Position numbers and translations under genes: made by a program. Below the pieces are notes generated by a model that did no database searches, was not told where the DNA came from, and saw only the letters and a program-made list of their open reading frames with translations. Of a DNA stretch of 64,000 bases, positions 1 through 11,659 are shown piece after piece. The DNA comes from Gnetum montanum (Eukaryota > Streptophyta > Gnetopsida > Gnetales > Gnetaceae), in assembly GCA_015680685.1 (NCBI GenBank), contig MNCI01013629.1, positions 453,009 through 517,008 of the forward strand, given 5' to 3'. Position 1 is the first letter of the stretch, and each line of letters begins with the position of its first letter.

Positions 1-1080
1 GGTAAGTTTATAACCGGGGCTTCACACTTAGTGTATATGGTATTGTGATTATTTAAAATTTTATTTGATAAACTGCAACTCCGGTTTACCAGCATCGGCC
101 CAAAATATCTCCAGACACCTGTCTTGATATGGCTTTGTGTCTTTGTTGCCGCATTCATCGGATTGGTATGCGATACCGAATGCATCGGCGTTGGACATGG
201 CTACTATTTTGGAAGGTAGGTTGCAGGAAGAGTGAACGAAATACCGCCTAAAAATTTGAAATAAGTCCTTTGGAAGAAGAACCCTGTTTGGCAAGGAAGT
301 AACTTGCACAAATTCTTGGAAGTTACAGGGACGAGCTAAAAACGTGCCTATCGTTGGATCTAACTTCTTTGCAACCTTTATTTTTTGCCCTTTGTTCTCT
401 GCCCATGGGTTTTTGCAGTGTACTCACAGCTAGACCTTTACGTGGGATCATTTTTGCAAATGTGCACAGGTTCAGATTTGAGGGTTTTGGCATCAAAAAC
501 CTTGAAGATCAGTGCATCGGTGGGGGACTCGGTCCAGACTCAGCAGTACCAGATCGCAGCTGCGGCCAGGCAGAGAAGAATTTTTTTTTACATGTGGCAG
601 ACATCGGTAGGGTCCTCTGATTGTTGCAGTCACGTGTTGTGTTGGTGTCACTGTTGATCCACCTGCCGCTCGTTTCTCTCCCGCTGATGTTCCTCCACCT
701 ACCTTGCTGCAGGCACTGGCATCAACTCTACTTCTCTCGGCACGTCGGCTCATGCTCAAAACAGCGCTTAGACAGGTGCGCAGACCAACGGCAATAGCCT
801 GTTCGTCTCCAGCAACAGCGCTTGTGACGACAACTGCAGCGACGTTGATGGCAACAGCAACGGCGCTTGAGGCAAACGGATGGTCTTTAGCGTAGGTTCT
901 CTCCAGCAGCAACAAGGGTTTCAGGGCACAAATCCAGGTTTTCTGGGTTCCGCTTGTGTTGCCAGCAACTGCGTGAGTGAGGGTTTTGGCATTTTTCGTA
1001 ACCATTCTCAACGGCTGTGCCAAAATCGCGTTGAAATATTTTCCAGAATGGTATTCCAACGTTTCCACTGAAATCTATTT
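1..1080. other. Unclassified GC-richer segment
   Basis: This stretch looks unlike the AT-rich retrotransposon debris to its right. On the - strand there is an open frame at 61-309 (82 codons) that ends in LEIFWADAGKPELQFIK and reads like real protein. A longer - strand frame at 493-1068 is rich in Ala, Val and Thr but starts only at a GTG codon and looks like low-complexity sequence. The phrase gagggttttggcat occurs twice, near 480 and 979. I recognise no family. It could be a decayed host exon or part of another element whose left side lies outside the window. Confidence 0.3.
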
Positions 1081-2298
1081 GACCACCGGCAGTGGATTTT
1101 TGCTAATATTTGGAATATCCACAAGCTAGTTTTTGCCCCAAAATTACACCCATAACAATCTCATTCAAACTTTGATTTAAAACCACACCACAAAGTCTTA
1201 ACAACCGGGCAATTGAACTTTGATATGCCAACAACCTTTGAATATATAAGGTTAGAAGCATGACTTGACTTTTATAAGTTATTGAAAATGAAGCAAGAGG
1301 CTTACCAAAATTAAACCCATGAGTTTAGTTTTCAAATCAGGAGTCTTACTGTTCCATGGAATGGCTAAATGTGCCAACACTTATATGTTGTGAAAATAGC
1401 CTAAATATGCTACCAACATTGATAGGAAAAGCTCTATATGTTGGAGGTTTCTAAGCTGAAAATTTGGGTGGTCGAACTGTTAATTACGTTGGCATAATAA
1501 TGCCCAAAATGACAATTACACTAGCTTATATGTTGATAGAAAATGCCAATTACGCTAGATTTAAGCCAAAGTTCATATATAATGGCATACATGCTAATAA
1601 AAAATTTTAATTATGCTAAATTTTTTGGACAAAAGAAAAATTATGCTAGCATGCATACATTGTAGATTACGCTCATTAGAATTATCTAACATGATGCAGT
1701 AATCAGTAGTGTGAAATCAGTAATGCCTTAGTCTATTTAAACCAACATCATGCACCTAGTTGGGACTTTTAAAATTTTGAGCAGTCAAGCTAAACTAGAG
1801 ACATTTAGAGTAGTGTAGATTTCAAGATTTTGTAACTACCACAACCTTTCATTTAGCATGAACAACCGTGAGAAAGAAAATGAATGGCAGACAAAGTTCT
1901 AGGGTAGATCATCTAAGACATTCAAGCTTGAATCCAGTTGTAGAGCATAGCTTGCATTGAATTCCAAGGATGTCTTTTAGGTTGGGATTTTAAAGCCTAG
2001 AACTTTTATTTTCTAAACTATTTCATTAAAATTTCTTATGTTTAATATAGAGTTACAACATATTTGTGTGGCAATTATTACACTTTATTTATTTCTTTGC
2101 CATTAAGTTATTTACACCAGGAATTTCTCCTTTGCACACATCTTCTTTTAACACCACAGATCCACTAAATCTTTAAGTGATATGCTAGGCCATTTGAGGT
2201 GCTTCAAATCCTCTTTTGAGGCCTATTTGGATCTAGGGATAAACTATTGTGACATTGAAATTTTTGGCCCTCTAGCACTGAAATTTTGAACCCTTATA
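1081..2298 (+). repeat. AT-rich region ending as the LTR of element B1
   Basis: The right end resembles the 3' end of the LTR at 3637-4947: both have a tctttaagt stretch, then a ccttttgag/ggatc(t/c)a.gg stretch, then a primer binding site after a short T run. A TATA-like tatataagg lies near 1243. Short imperfect repeats of gcttatatgttga occur between 1385 and 1570. I could not find the left LTR border, so the start given is only where the preceding segment stops. No coding capacity is seen. Confidence 0.4.
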
Positions 2299-2305
2299 GT
2301 TTTTT

Positions 2306-2323
2306 TGGCACTAGAAGGAAGGC
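2306..2323 (+). other. Primer binding site of B1
   Basis: The string tggcactagaaggaaggc follows the LTR end. The same site, with CpG decay, stands at 4953 (tggtgctagaaggagga) and, on the - strand, at 33240-33256 in element A (tggcactagaaggaggg). The shared consensus ties B1, B2 and A to one priming tRNA. I believe Ogre-like elements use tRNA-Arg, but I did not verify which tRNA fits. Confidence 0.6.
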
Positions 2324-2826
2324 CTTTGCCTAAATTCTTGGTCATAAGCTAGCATATTAGATAGCATATTTGTAGTTTTCCTTCCATTTCTATTATATAT
2401 ATGCTAGCTTAATTATTAGCATATTTATAGTTTTTTATCTATTTTTGCTATTTAAGTTAGCTTAATTACCAATTTTGTAGTTAGCTTATTTCAAGCCAGC
2501 TTAATTATGCTTAGCAAATTTATAAAAAAAAAAAAATATTTTTTTCCGAGGTAGTTCTAGCTTATATGTTGTAATAGTTTTGGCTTATATGCTGAGGTAG
2601 TTCCAACTTATATGTTGAAGTTGTTGCAATTATGGAAGCCAAAAGCTTTATAAGTTGAAAACTCACATAAGCTAAACACTCACATAAGTTGAAGCTTTAT
2701 AAGCTGAAAACTCACATAAGCTAAAGCTTTATAAGCTAAAAATGTTTACGCTCAAGGTTTTAACCTTCATTAAAATGTTAGTAGCTTGGTCCAAAGCTCA
2801 CCTAATGTGTTAGCCTCATATGATTT
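2324..2826 (+). repeat. B1 leader with tandem motifs
   Basis: This is the non-coding leader between primer binding site and gag. It holds an A/T homopolymer at 2522-2545 and two short tandem tracts. One is gcttatatgttg-like units at about 2568-2625. The other is alternating 'ctcacataagct' and 'gctttataagct' units at about 2645-2745. The second tract contains self-complementary taagctt-like words. Confidence 0.5.
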
Positions 2827-3636
2827 ATGCCTTTTCAATGTTCAATGGTTCTACCACACAACATAGCATGCATGACCTCTAGCCAATACTCCATCTATAT
2901 ATATGATCCTAAGGATCCTACTATAGTGGAGCACAAACAATCTCTTGGAAAACTAGGATTAGATCCATCCTACATGATTATTAATGAAGAATGTCATAAC
3001 TTTATTTGTGCTAAGATATAAGCTAGTCTTTTCATTCCATGCATGAAGTTAGAGTGCAAACATCAATTTGAGATCATTCACCAAAATGGGAAGGAGTATG
3101 TTCCTTTCCCCTTATGATCATATTAAGATAATAGAATTTCATACCTGCATGCTAGCACAGCTTGTAGTGTTAGAGGAGGTGAGTGAGAAGACTAGTTTAG
3201 AAAAAAGCTAGGAGGACCAAGATGAATTCATAGTAGAACATGAACCAAACATGTTCATAGAAAGCTTGTTTCAATAGTCAGCTTCACAAGCAACTGCCCC
3301 TAACTCTACATCCCTAATGTCCTCTGTAAGTGAAGCCCCTCAGTCTACTCTTTTTCTCTCTATGATGTTCACTTTAACACATGTTATAGCAATGCACCAG
3401 TCCTAGTTAATAGCCCACTCCATATCCCTATTTTTTATGATTTCTTTTGCAACTCAAGCCTATTCTATGTAGCCATTGTTGGTGGTATCCTTCACACCAT
3501 CTTCTTTCTCCATCCTAGCTAGCCCCTCCTTAGGATTCTAAGCATTGCAAGCCTCTCATACATCCTTTGTCTCCTTCATCCCTTAGATTCCAATGCAAAC
3601 CTCATTTTCTTTGTGAAACATCATAAAGAAAGCTCA
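2827..3636 (+). pseudogene. gag: B1 gag, N-terminal part only
   Basis: The first 64 codons are open and contain IYDPKDPTIVEHKQSL and, further on, NEECHNFICAKI. The following, interrupted frame reads FEIIHQNGKEYVPFP. The same N-terminal gag block recurs in B2 (from about 5742), in B3 (from about 13862) and, more distantly, in A (- strand, near 32.7 kb), which identifies it. Stops follow, and the frame is cut at 3636 where the B2 LTR begins. It lacks the capsid core and zinc knuckle, which would lie beyond the insertion. Confidence 0.6.
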
Positions 3637-4947
3637 TGTTACAACTTGTGAACCTCACTATTGAACCCAAGGTTAGAATTTTAATGTAAAATGTGAACAA
3701 TTTCACATACTTTAACTTTTGGGGCTGAAAAAATGCCTCATAGGTTGTTGTAGCCTCACTTCCCAAGTGGAAAGAGTCCTACTATGTCTATATTTTGGTT
3801 TGAAAAGGTCAAAAGTATCTTTTGAATTGCCCAAATTGGCATTTTCATGGGTTTTATGGGGGGTATAGCCATTACTACGTTGAAAGCACACATGTCTAGT
3901 GTTGGGGGGTTTGACTTTCATCCTCCCAACTATGGCTAGCGTAGTCATCATAATGTTACCATTGTTACACTAGGCTAGCATTAGAGTGGTTTGGGTTTCT
4001 ATTTTTCATTAAAATTTTAGCGTTGCCCCAACAACTCCAGTGTTGCTACCAAAGGACCAATGTGGGTGGAAGAAGCTAGCGTAGTTGAAAAGTCTATTTG
4101 CTATTAATGGTAACTAGCATGGTTTTGATGCCTTGGGGGTATCAATACTTACCACAAATAGAAAATATGCTGGAATTGAAAGCCTACCACACCTGAATGT
4201 GATGCCAATTTGTCAGTGATCATAGTAGAAATTTGTAACCAAAAATCAGTGGCCATCTATCCTATAAAAATCCATTTGCAACACTTTGAAGAGGTTCATC
4301 CACTTTTGAATTTTTTGGCATTGAGGAAAGCTTTTGGTAATTATTAAACATGAGAACCTTTAACAACCCCAAGTACTTATGACCTTTGAGGATTGTATGA
4401 GATTTTTAAAGCAATGTACAACTACTTGGGAACAAAGACTCTCAACATAGTAAACCCTTTGCCATAAAAATTATTCACACATCTTACCCCCCTATAATCA
4501 ATGCTGAAAATTTGGACAAGAAACCAACAAGAAGTTTTAGGGTTGGAAGTTGGGAAGTACCTAGACCATGGAGCTAACCATAGAGTGAAAATTATTGGCT
4601 TCAATAGGCTTTGAACTTCATCAGTGCAAACTTTTCATGCATTCAGGCACATCAGTTGTACATAGTTTGAACTATTTACTTTTAATGCTTTTATTATAAT
4701 AAAGTTTGTAATTCGTTCATTGTGCAAGTCATTATAATTTCATTCTATGCATTATTTTGTTTCATTTTAGATCTATAGTATTTTTACAATCTATTTATCT
4801 CGTTCACATTCTTTAAGTCCTTGGATGATTGACAAGATTGCTTAGGGTGCCTTGGATCCTCTTTCTTGAATGCCCTTGGGATCCAAGGTTAAACTATTTC
4901 ATTTGGACTTTTCCATTTTTCAATAACCAAATTTGTTAGGTGCAACA
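3637..4947 (+). mobile_element. B2 5' LTR (LTR1)
   Basis: The LTR starts TGTTACAACTT and ends GGTGCAACA, so it has TG...CA ends within a longer inverted TGTTGCA/TGCAACA pair. The primer binding site follows after five bases. It shares long similarity with 10217-11639 and 11660-13373, for example the 'ttaacttttggggctgaaaaaatgc' block near 3710, 10320 and 11750. A TATA box, tataaaaa, is at 4263-4270. The insertion splits B1 gag. Confidence 0.75.
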
Positions 4948-4952
4948 GTTTT

Positions 4953-4969
4953 TGGTGCTAGAAGGAGGA
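4953..4969 (+). other. Primer binding site of B2
   Basis: The string tggtgctagaaggagga lies directly downstream of the LTR end. It differs from the A-element site (tggcactagaaggaggg) by CpG-type transitions and the last base. It fixes the end of LTR1 and the + orientation of B2. Confidence 0.65.
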
Positions 4970-5741
4970 CTTCTATTCAACTTCTTCATCCAATCCTATT
5001 TTAACACTTTCACAAGCATTTTTGATAATTCAAAAATCTTAACTTTACATTAAAATCATTTAAAATTTATTATCAAAAAACCTATAAAAGAAACCAATGT
5101 TGCCATCCATCTTCTTGCCACCAAAGCCAAACTTTGTGGTTGCAGGTTATTTGTATTTTTGAAAAATTTTCACAGCAGTTGATGTACTTTTCAAGGCTAG
5201 CATGGTTGTCAGTCAAAACTACCTTTGTGTATTTCAAAGACAAGCATTTTCCTATCATAACCACTCAAACCCCCCCCACTGTAAAATTTTTCAAAAAAGC
5301 CAACATTGGTCCTTTTTGAAACATAAACGTAACCTTTAAAAAAATCCAAATTTTACACATTGTTTTTTCAAAATGAACATTACTTTAGCTAAGAAGGGGA
5401 ACCCCAACATAGTGCAAGTGGGTGAGATAATTGTTAATATCCTACCCCCTTTCCCTTTCCTCTAGCATAGCTATTGTTGCTAAAGCCAACATAGTTGGCT
5501 TTTCCAACATCAAAACTACTATATTTTTCTCAAGTGCAAGGCATACCCCTATCACTACAACTTGCACTACACTTGCAATTGTAGTTTACAACATTTTAAA
5601 GTCATATCCTTCTTGCACCTTAGACAATATCGCTTGCTGGAATTTTTATTTAACTAATCAATTATAAAATTTATTAAACAAAATTTAATCCTTTGATAAT
5701 GTCTTTCAGCTAGTCAACTATCTTGCCCCTTAACTTGATTG
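4970..5741 (+). other. B2 untranslated leader
   Basis: AT-rich leader between primer binding site and gag. The small open frames here (for example 5134-5319 and 5431-5667) are low in complexity, have no counterpart in the B3 leader at 13.4-13.86 kb, and I treat them as chance. Nothing else was recognised. Confidence 0.5.
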
Positions 5742-8690
5742 ATATGGCATCCAACCAAGATGCTATAAGGCTTTATGACAGGAATGACCCTACCATGGCT
5801 GAGCATAGGCAATTGCTTAGACTAAGGGGGAAAAGCCCAAATTTTGCTGACATAAATGAAGATTACTATAATTTCATTTGTGTGGGCCTTCTCATTCTAT
5901 GAATGAAGGCTGAGGCTAAATGCAAATATGAGCTATTCACCAAAATGAAAAGGAGTACATACCTTCCTCCTACGATAAAATACCATTAAATGATAGTCAT
6001 ACATGCATCCTATCTCAACTAATTGAGATGGATGAGTAAAGCCAGAAGCTTAGTTTTTCAAGTCAACATGAGAAGCATGATGAATTCAATGCTGAGCCCA
6101 AAGCTACAACTTCATATGGAGCCTCTTCCAACACTTGACTTCCCAGACCACTACACCTACTTTGACCTTACCTATCTCTTCTATGGGGGAGGTGCCTCAA
6201 CCCTCATCTCCTATGTACCTTATCATGTTTGGGTTGACACCTATCATAATGGTTCACTAGGCATAATATGTGCTCCAAAAAATCTCCTTGTCTTCCTCTA
6301 TGTACTTCTCCACATAGCCTTGGTTTGCATGGCCTTCACTAATGGTCTTTACCACCGCTTACCCCTTTTCCATACTAGTGGATCTCATAGTGGGACCCCA
6401 AGTAATCCAAGGGTCACACACATTATTTGTCCCCTTCATTTCCCAAACACCAACATAAATCTCCTTTTAATTATTCTCCACAACAATGATGACCTAGCCT
6501 CTCCCTTTTGTACCATAGCCCATTGCGAGGCCATAGGCCTCTCAACTCATACCTCAATCATTTGTACAAATACCACAATCCAGAAGAATGCCTCAAGGTC
6601 TAGATTAGGCCTTTCAAATGATCCAAGAATTGATGGAAGAGTTATGAAAGCTTAAAGCTTTGACTACCTAAATAGTGAAAATAATGAAGTTCTATTAGGA
6701 TGATCTTATCAATCTTGTTATCCCATAGATAACTCTTTTCCCTAACATTCTCATACCTCAATTCTCTAAGTAGAACGATGAGGGTGACCCCAATGTTCAT
6801 TTTATTACTTGCCATTCCAAGTATTTGCTATTGCAAGCTTGGCTACATATCATAATATGGATCTTTCCTATGTCCTTTATTGGAAAAGCCTTGGACTAGT
6901 ATTGTGCATTACTAAGAGGATCTATATCCTCACTTGAGGATTAATATCATAGTTTGTTAACCATTTCAAGTATAACTTGAATCTTGACACAACTCTTGAC
7001 CAACTAATTAAGGTCAAGTAGGGACATCTTGAGCTCCTACAAAAATTGATACAACAATGGAATGCTCTTCTTAATGATATCTAAGAACCCATAGCCAAGG
7101 TCCACCTTCTCACTATATTCAAGGAGGTGGTTAATGACTTTGTTAAGTCTAAACTTTAGTACCTAGATCCATGGTCACTTAGTCAAGCCTTTTCAAAAGC
7201 CAAGAACATAGAAGATGCCACTGAGGCCAGCCATGACCCTAGCTATGTGGTGTATGAAAATCAACATACATGGAAGGATAAGGATAAGGGTAGGTAGAAG
7301 AATGTAGCTATGTCCAAAGAAACCAAAACCACATGAGGGACTAAAATGAACCAACCCAAGGCCCCTACCACTAATAACCAACAATTAACATCTGAGGCCT
7401 TTACATTAAGCAACACAAGGTCTAATTTCAAAAGAAAACATTTGTCTAAGTACACTAAGTTACCAATGAAATCATATGAACTCCTGGACTATTTGCTAAA
7501 GAGTGGGAGAATCTAACATAAAAAAATAATCAAGAATACTTGCAAGAGACATGACTGACTATGTGAAATCAGAAAGAACCCCACTCTAGCAACCAAGGAT
7601 GATCCACTAGTACCTAAGTACTTGAAACTTAACTGTTACTACCACTATTATCAATTGTCAAGTCATGATATCAACTTTTGCTTAGCCCTCAAGGATGATT
7701 TATAAAAGATGATAGATAACAGGGAGTTGGTCCTTGATGCCTCCAACCTAGTTAGGCCATAGAACCAATCCATGTAGGTCTACAAGGACCCATTGAATGC
7801 AAATAATAGTTCATATACCATAGTGGAATTTAATCTGGGCAACAATATAAGACCTACACAAGAGCCATTTGTGAGTTAGGTATCTCCTCACAACGAAATG
7901 GGTCTTTCAATTTTGACTAGTTCAAGGACCCCCTTTGTTGTAAGGGTACCATCATCAATGCCTTTGAAGAAGCCTTTCATGATTAGTGTTCCCTCTCTTG
8001 CTACAACCAAATCAATGACAACAACCAAACAAAATTCTCTTGTGATGGCTAACATGACCACTTTTGCACAATACAACAACAGTAAGAAAGAACCAAGTAA
8101 ATAATGCAAGAAGTTTGAAAAAAAGCCTAAGAATAAAGACAAAAAAAGGTGAAGGCATGGAAGGAGGTGGACTCACCGAAGCCCACCCCTATTACATCCA
8201 TTTCCATGAGCTCTAACACTCAAGCCAGTTCAACTAGTCAAACATGGGAGGACCCCAAGTAACAAGGGAAGGGGAAAGAGGCCAAATCACAACTGTTGAA
8301 ACATGAAGTTTGCATCCTAGAGTGTATGGAGGAAGTCAAAGCCAACAAGAATGAAAAATCAATGACCAATGATAAGAACTTCTTTAATGCAATGGAAGAG
8401 GTCAAATAGTCACTAAAACAAAAGAACACTTCCCTTAGTCTATATGACTTGGTAGTGACTTCTATCGCACACTGTAAGGCACTAGTGAAAATGTTAACTT
8501 TTATTCCTATTAGTGAGGACATCCTTGCTAGTGAAGAGTCCATCCATGTAGTAATGGTACCACCTTCATTGAAGGAAGAAATGAAGTGAATGGCATTGGT
8601 GTTTCATGATAGTGAAGTCAAGATCAACTCCCAGGATGATGAGATAACCAAGGCTCTCTCTTCATAACGATAAGAGTAGGGTAATACACG
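5742..8690 (+). pseudogene. gag: B2 gag, decayed
   Basis: Gag (capsid and nucleocapsid) read in broken frames. The N-terminal block begins near 5742 with MASNQDAIRLYDRNDPTMAE. A Pro/Ser/Thr-rich linker follows; the 210-codon open frame at 6023-6655 mostly reads this linker in another frame. The capsid core is at about 6740-7260 (LLLQAWLH, FPMSFIGKALD, YCALLRGSISSL). A nucleocapsid-type C..H....H....C motif (YYHYYQLSSHDINFC) is near 7640-7685, then LVLDASNLVRP. All blocks occur in the same order in B3 and A. Many stops and frameshifts make it non-functional. Confidence 0.7.
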
Positions 8691-8691
8691 G

Positions 8692-8999
8692 TACATAGCA
8701 TGCATGTGGATGATGGGATGGCCACCAGCATAATATCCTATATCATTGTCAATTGTTTAAGCCTAATGGAACACATACAATACATCTTAACTTCTATCCT
8801 TAAATCCTTTAATGGATCTTGTGTTGCCATAAAGGGTTTCATTTCTTTGGACTTTGTGGTAGGGAAGAAATTCCCCACAATAGCCAGTTTCTTAATGGTG
8901 AAAGAGACACTAGGATTTAACCTTATTGGGGAGGCATTGGCTAGCTTAGTTACAAGCTGTTTCCTTATCCATCCACCAAGAAATTCACCTACCTTATGA
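8692..8999 (+). pseudogene. pro: B2 retropepsin-like protease, decayed
   Basis: A 99-codon open frame carries HVDDG near its start, matching the DDG/DSG active-site loop of plant gypsy proteases, followed by SIISYIIV, GFISLDFV and FNLI. B3 (VHVDDGVETNVIP, FNLILGRPWL) and A (VHVDDGAAMNVIP, FNLFLGRSWL) align along the whole length. In B2 the LGRPWL motif is damaged (FNLIGEAL). Gag is upstream and the reading frame runs on into SCFLIHPPRNS, the same junction as in B3. Confidence 0.65.
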
Positions 9000-9239
9000 G
9001 GAAGGTGAAATAATTATTCATGGTGATAGTGTGGTTACCTTGGTAGTCAACAACATTGACATAGAATAAGAATACAAAGTGGAGTTTTAGGAAGAAACTC
9101 CTATTGTTAATCATGAAGTTAAGAAGATCACTAGGGACAAAGGGCCAAATCAACAACAATGGGATCATGGATGCATCCAAATGCTCAGACTAGCCACAAC
9201 CACCAACATCATCAATAAAAGATATAAATAACAAATACA

Positions 9240-10216
9240 TAACCAACTAATGGTGCTAAGGTGCAACTAGAGGGGGTTGAGGAGCATCTCCAACATCATC
9301 ACCAGTAGGGTTGCCATTGTCACCTTGTACTTATAACATAGTAACATAAGTTTAATTAGTAATAAACAAAATATGAAACAAAATTAAATAAGTTAAACTA
9401 AAATAAAACATGCTAAAATAAAATAAAATAAGCAAAATTGGGATGGTTTAGGTGCAACATCCTCAATGGAAAAGCTCCAAAGGCCAACCTCTAGATGATG
9501 GAGGATTTGGTCCTTGGTCATGTAGGCCCAATCCACCTTCCCAAGATTAACACTTGTCAGGATGTTACTCTTGTCAATATTGGACCATGTGGGTGGCTTT
9601 CACAAAAATGTAGTGGTAGTTACCCCCTTAGAAGCAGTAGAGACTTGAGAAGTTGGAGAATCAACCATTGTCAAAGAGCTTTCAAATAGTTTAAAGACAC
9701 TCTCTTCTTGGATCCTCTTAATGAATAGCTCCAACTTGCATTGTTCAATGGACTCCTCTTGTAACCACTTAAGATAGGCTTTCCATTATAACTTTTACTT
9801 TTTATTATGGTCTTTTTGTGCCCAGCCACACTCAAGGACCCAAGCACAATAATCTCTCCACTCCCTAGCTTTGTGTACCAGTAAATCCATCTATAGCCTT
9901 TGCTCTGCAACCTCCTTGGCAAGAGGTACCTTGCTATGGATGGTGTTCCCATACCAGGCCCATGTTATCTTCTTGGTTTGCAAGGAGTTACTATTAGCCA
10001 CTTGGGCTTTTACGAACTCCTTATGATTCTAGAGATCTTTAATTACCTTAGCCTATCTCTTAGTCTTTCTTTCCAATGCCACAACTTGTTCCCATAGGAA
10101 CTTGTTTGAACGTTGGCTCTCCCATGAAGTTTTAGTACATGAAAGTGCACATCCAATGGAACTTTCATATAACTCCCATGGAACATTCTCTATTGAAACA
10201 CCATCAAGAAAATACA
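9240..10216 (-). pseudogene. B2 antisense gene, C-terminal fragment
   Basis: This is the 3' part of the antisense gene described in full for element A and B3. Read on the - strand from about 10140, it has a coiled-coil-like stretch, then (9952-9490) a frame with PPTWSNIDKSNILTSVN and LHHLEVGLWSF, both nearly identical to B3 at 36.0-36.2 kb. After an apparent intron the acidic tail GDNGNPTGDDVGDAPQPP ends at a stop near 9255. Protease lies just left, on the opposite strand, so the two genes converge. The fragment is cut at 10216 by an LTR that starts without any polypurine tract, so the cut is an insertion or a deletion, not the element's own 3' end. Confidence 0.6.
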
Positions 10217-11639
10217 TGTTGCAACCTTTTTGGCCCTGTAAGCTTTACCTCTACATTTGAGGCTAGATTCTCATTATAAAATTGTGAGGTTTGTAATCCA
10301 CGAGATGCAATCTCATATACTTGAACTTTTGAGGCTGAAAAATATCTCATAAGTTATTGTAGCCTCACTTCCTAAGTGGAAAAATTCATACCATGTTTAT
10401 ATTTGGGCTTGGGAAGGTTGAAAATGCCTTGGTAATTGTGAAATTTGGCATTTTCATGGGTTTTTTGGGGGTATAGCCTCATCTACGCTGGAAACACCTA
10501 TACCTCGCATTGATGATGTTGGGTTTTTATTTTCCTAGTAGAACCCAACATAGTTGCCACAAAACCTAGTGTGGATGCCCCAAGGCCAACGTTGGATTGG
10601 TTGGGATTTTTATTTTTCAACAATTCCAATGTTTCTTCAACAATTCTAGCATGGATGCCACAAAGCCAACATAGTTGGGTGAAGTTAGCATGGTATGCCA
10701 AAAGTCCATTTACTATTTTTGATATCCATCATGGTTTTGGTGGTTTGGGTGTATCAAAGCTTATCATAAATGGACAACTACATTGGAGTTGATAACCTAC
10801 CACACTTGCAAATTGTATCAATCTATCAGCAATCATTGTAGAAATTTATAGCCAAAAAGAAAATGACAACCTATGGCCTATAAATAAAGATTTTGAACAC
10901 ATTGAATAGGTTTTGGGGAGGATTGGAAAGCCTTGATAACATTGAGCACTTGTAACCATTGGCATTTGCAAGACTTTTGGAAAAATTGGCAATTGGTTAA
11001 GCATTGCAGGCTCTTGGTGCATTGCTTAGTAGCAAAAAGTCAAGCAAATACCTTACCCCCTTGGCAACCAACATTGCACATACCTTACCCTCCTTGGCAA
11101 CCAATGTTTCACACACCTTACCCCTCTTGGCAACCAACATTGCACAAACCTTATCCCCCATTGGCAACCAACAATGCACATACCTTATCTCGTCCTTTGG
11201 TAACCAACATTGTACAAAACTTAACCCCCTTGGAAATCAATGTTGCACATACCTTATCCTCTTTGCAACCAATGCTATGATAACCTTAACTCCCTATTCA
11301 TCAATGCTACAAATCTGAGCAAAAAGCCCCCAAGGAGTTTTGACGATTGAAGTTGGGAAGAACTTGAATCATGAGGTTGACTACAAATCATAACTTGTTG
11401 GCTTCAACAGGCTTCAAGCTTCATCCAAGTAACTCCATGTGCATCTAGGCATACACATTGTACACATTCTTGAACTCTTTAGTTTCAATATTTTATTATT
11501 GTAATAAATCCTGCAATTCATTTGTTGTGTAAATTTATTATGATTTTATTTTGAGCATTCATTTTTAGATTAGATCTGCATTATTTTTAAAATTTATTTA
11601 CCTCTATTAACACTCCCTAAGTCCTTGGGTGATAGACAA
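10217..11639 (+). mobile_element. Truncated B-family LTR (LTR2)
   Basis: It starts TGTTGCAACC and follows LTR1 and LTR3 block by block, with TATA box tataaataa at 10879-10887 and the 'ccttgggtgatagacaa' block near its end. The last 150 bases or so present in LTR1 and LTR3 are missing. A 20-base string, TGAAACACTACGAAATTTCA, fills the gap before LTR3. No internal region belongs to it here. It is either a solo LTR or a 5' LTR into which B3 inserted. Confidence 0.65.
11044..11285 (+). repeat. Tandem repeat inside LTR2, about 40-bp unit
   Basis: Roughly six imperfect units of 'cttggcaaccaacattgcac' plus 'ataccttaccc' are counted between the TATA box and the LTR end. LTR1 has only a trace of the unit (near 4480) and LTR3 none that I see, so the expansion is specific to this copy. 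The 115-codon and 104-codon + strand frames (10933-11280, 11004-11318) are translations of the repeat and I do not call them genes. Confidence 0.7.
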
Positions 11640-11659
11640 TGAAACACTACGAAATTTCA

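Noticed and set aside
493-1068. 191-codon frame on the - strand
   Set aside because: Starts at GTG rather than ATG, low-complexity Ala/Val/Thr composition, no motif; probably chance in a GC-richer stretch.
6023-6655. 210-codon + strand frame as a separate gene
   Set aside because: It covers the Pro/Ser/Thr-rich linker of B2 gag, whose flanking blocks are read in other frames; the open length is due to composition.
10933-11318. Two overlapping frames of 115 and 104 codons
   Set aside because: They translate the 40-base tandem repeat inside an LTR in two frames.
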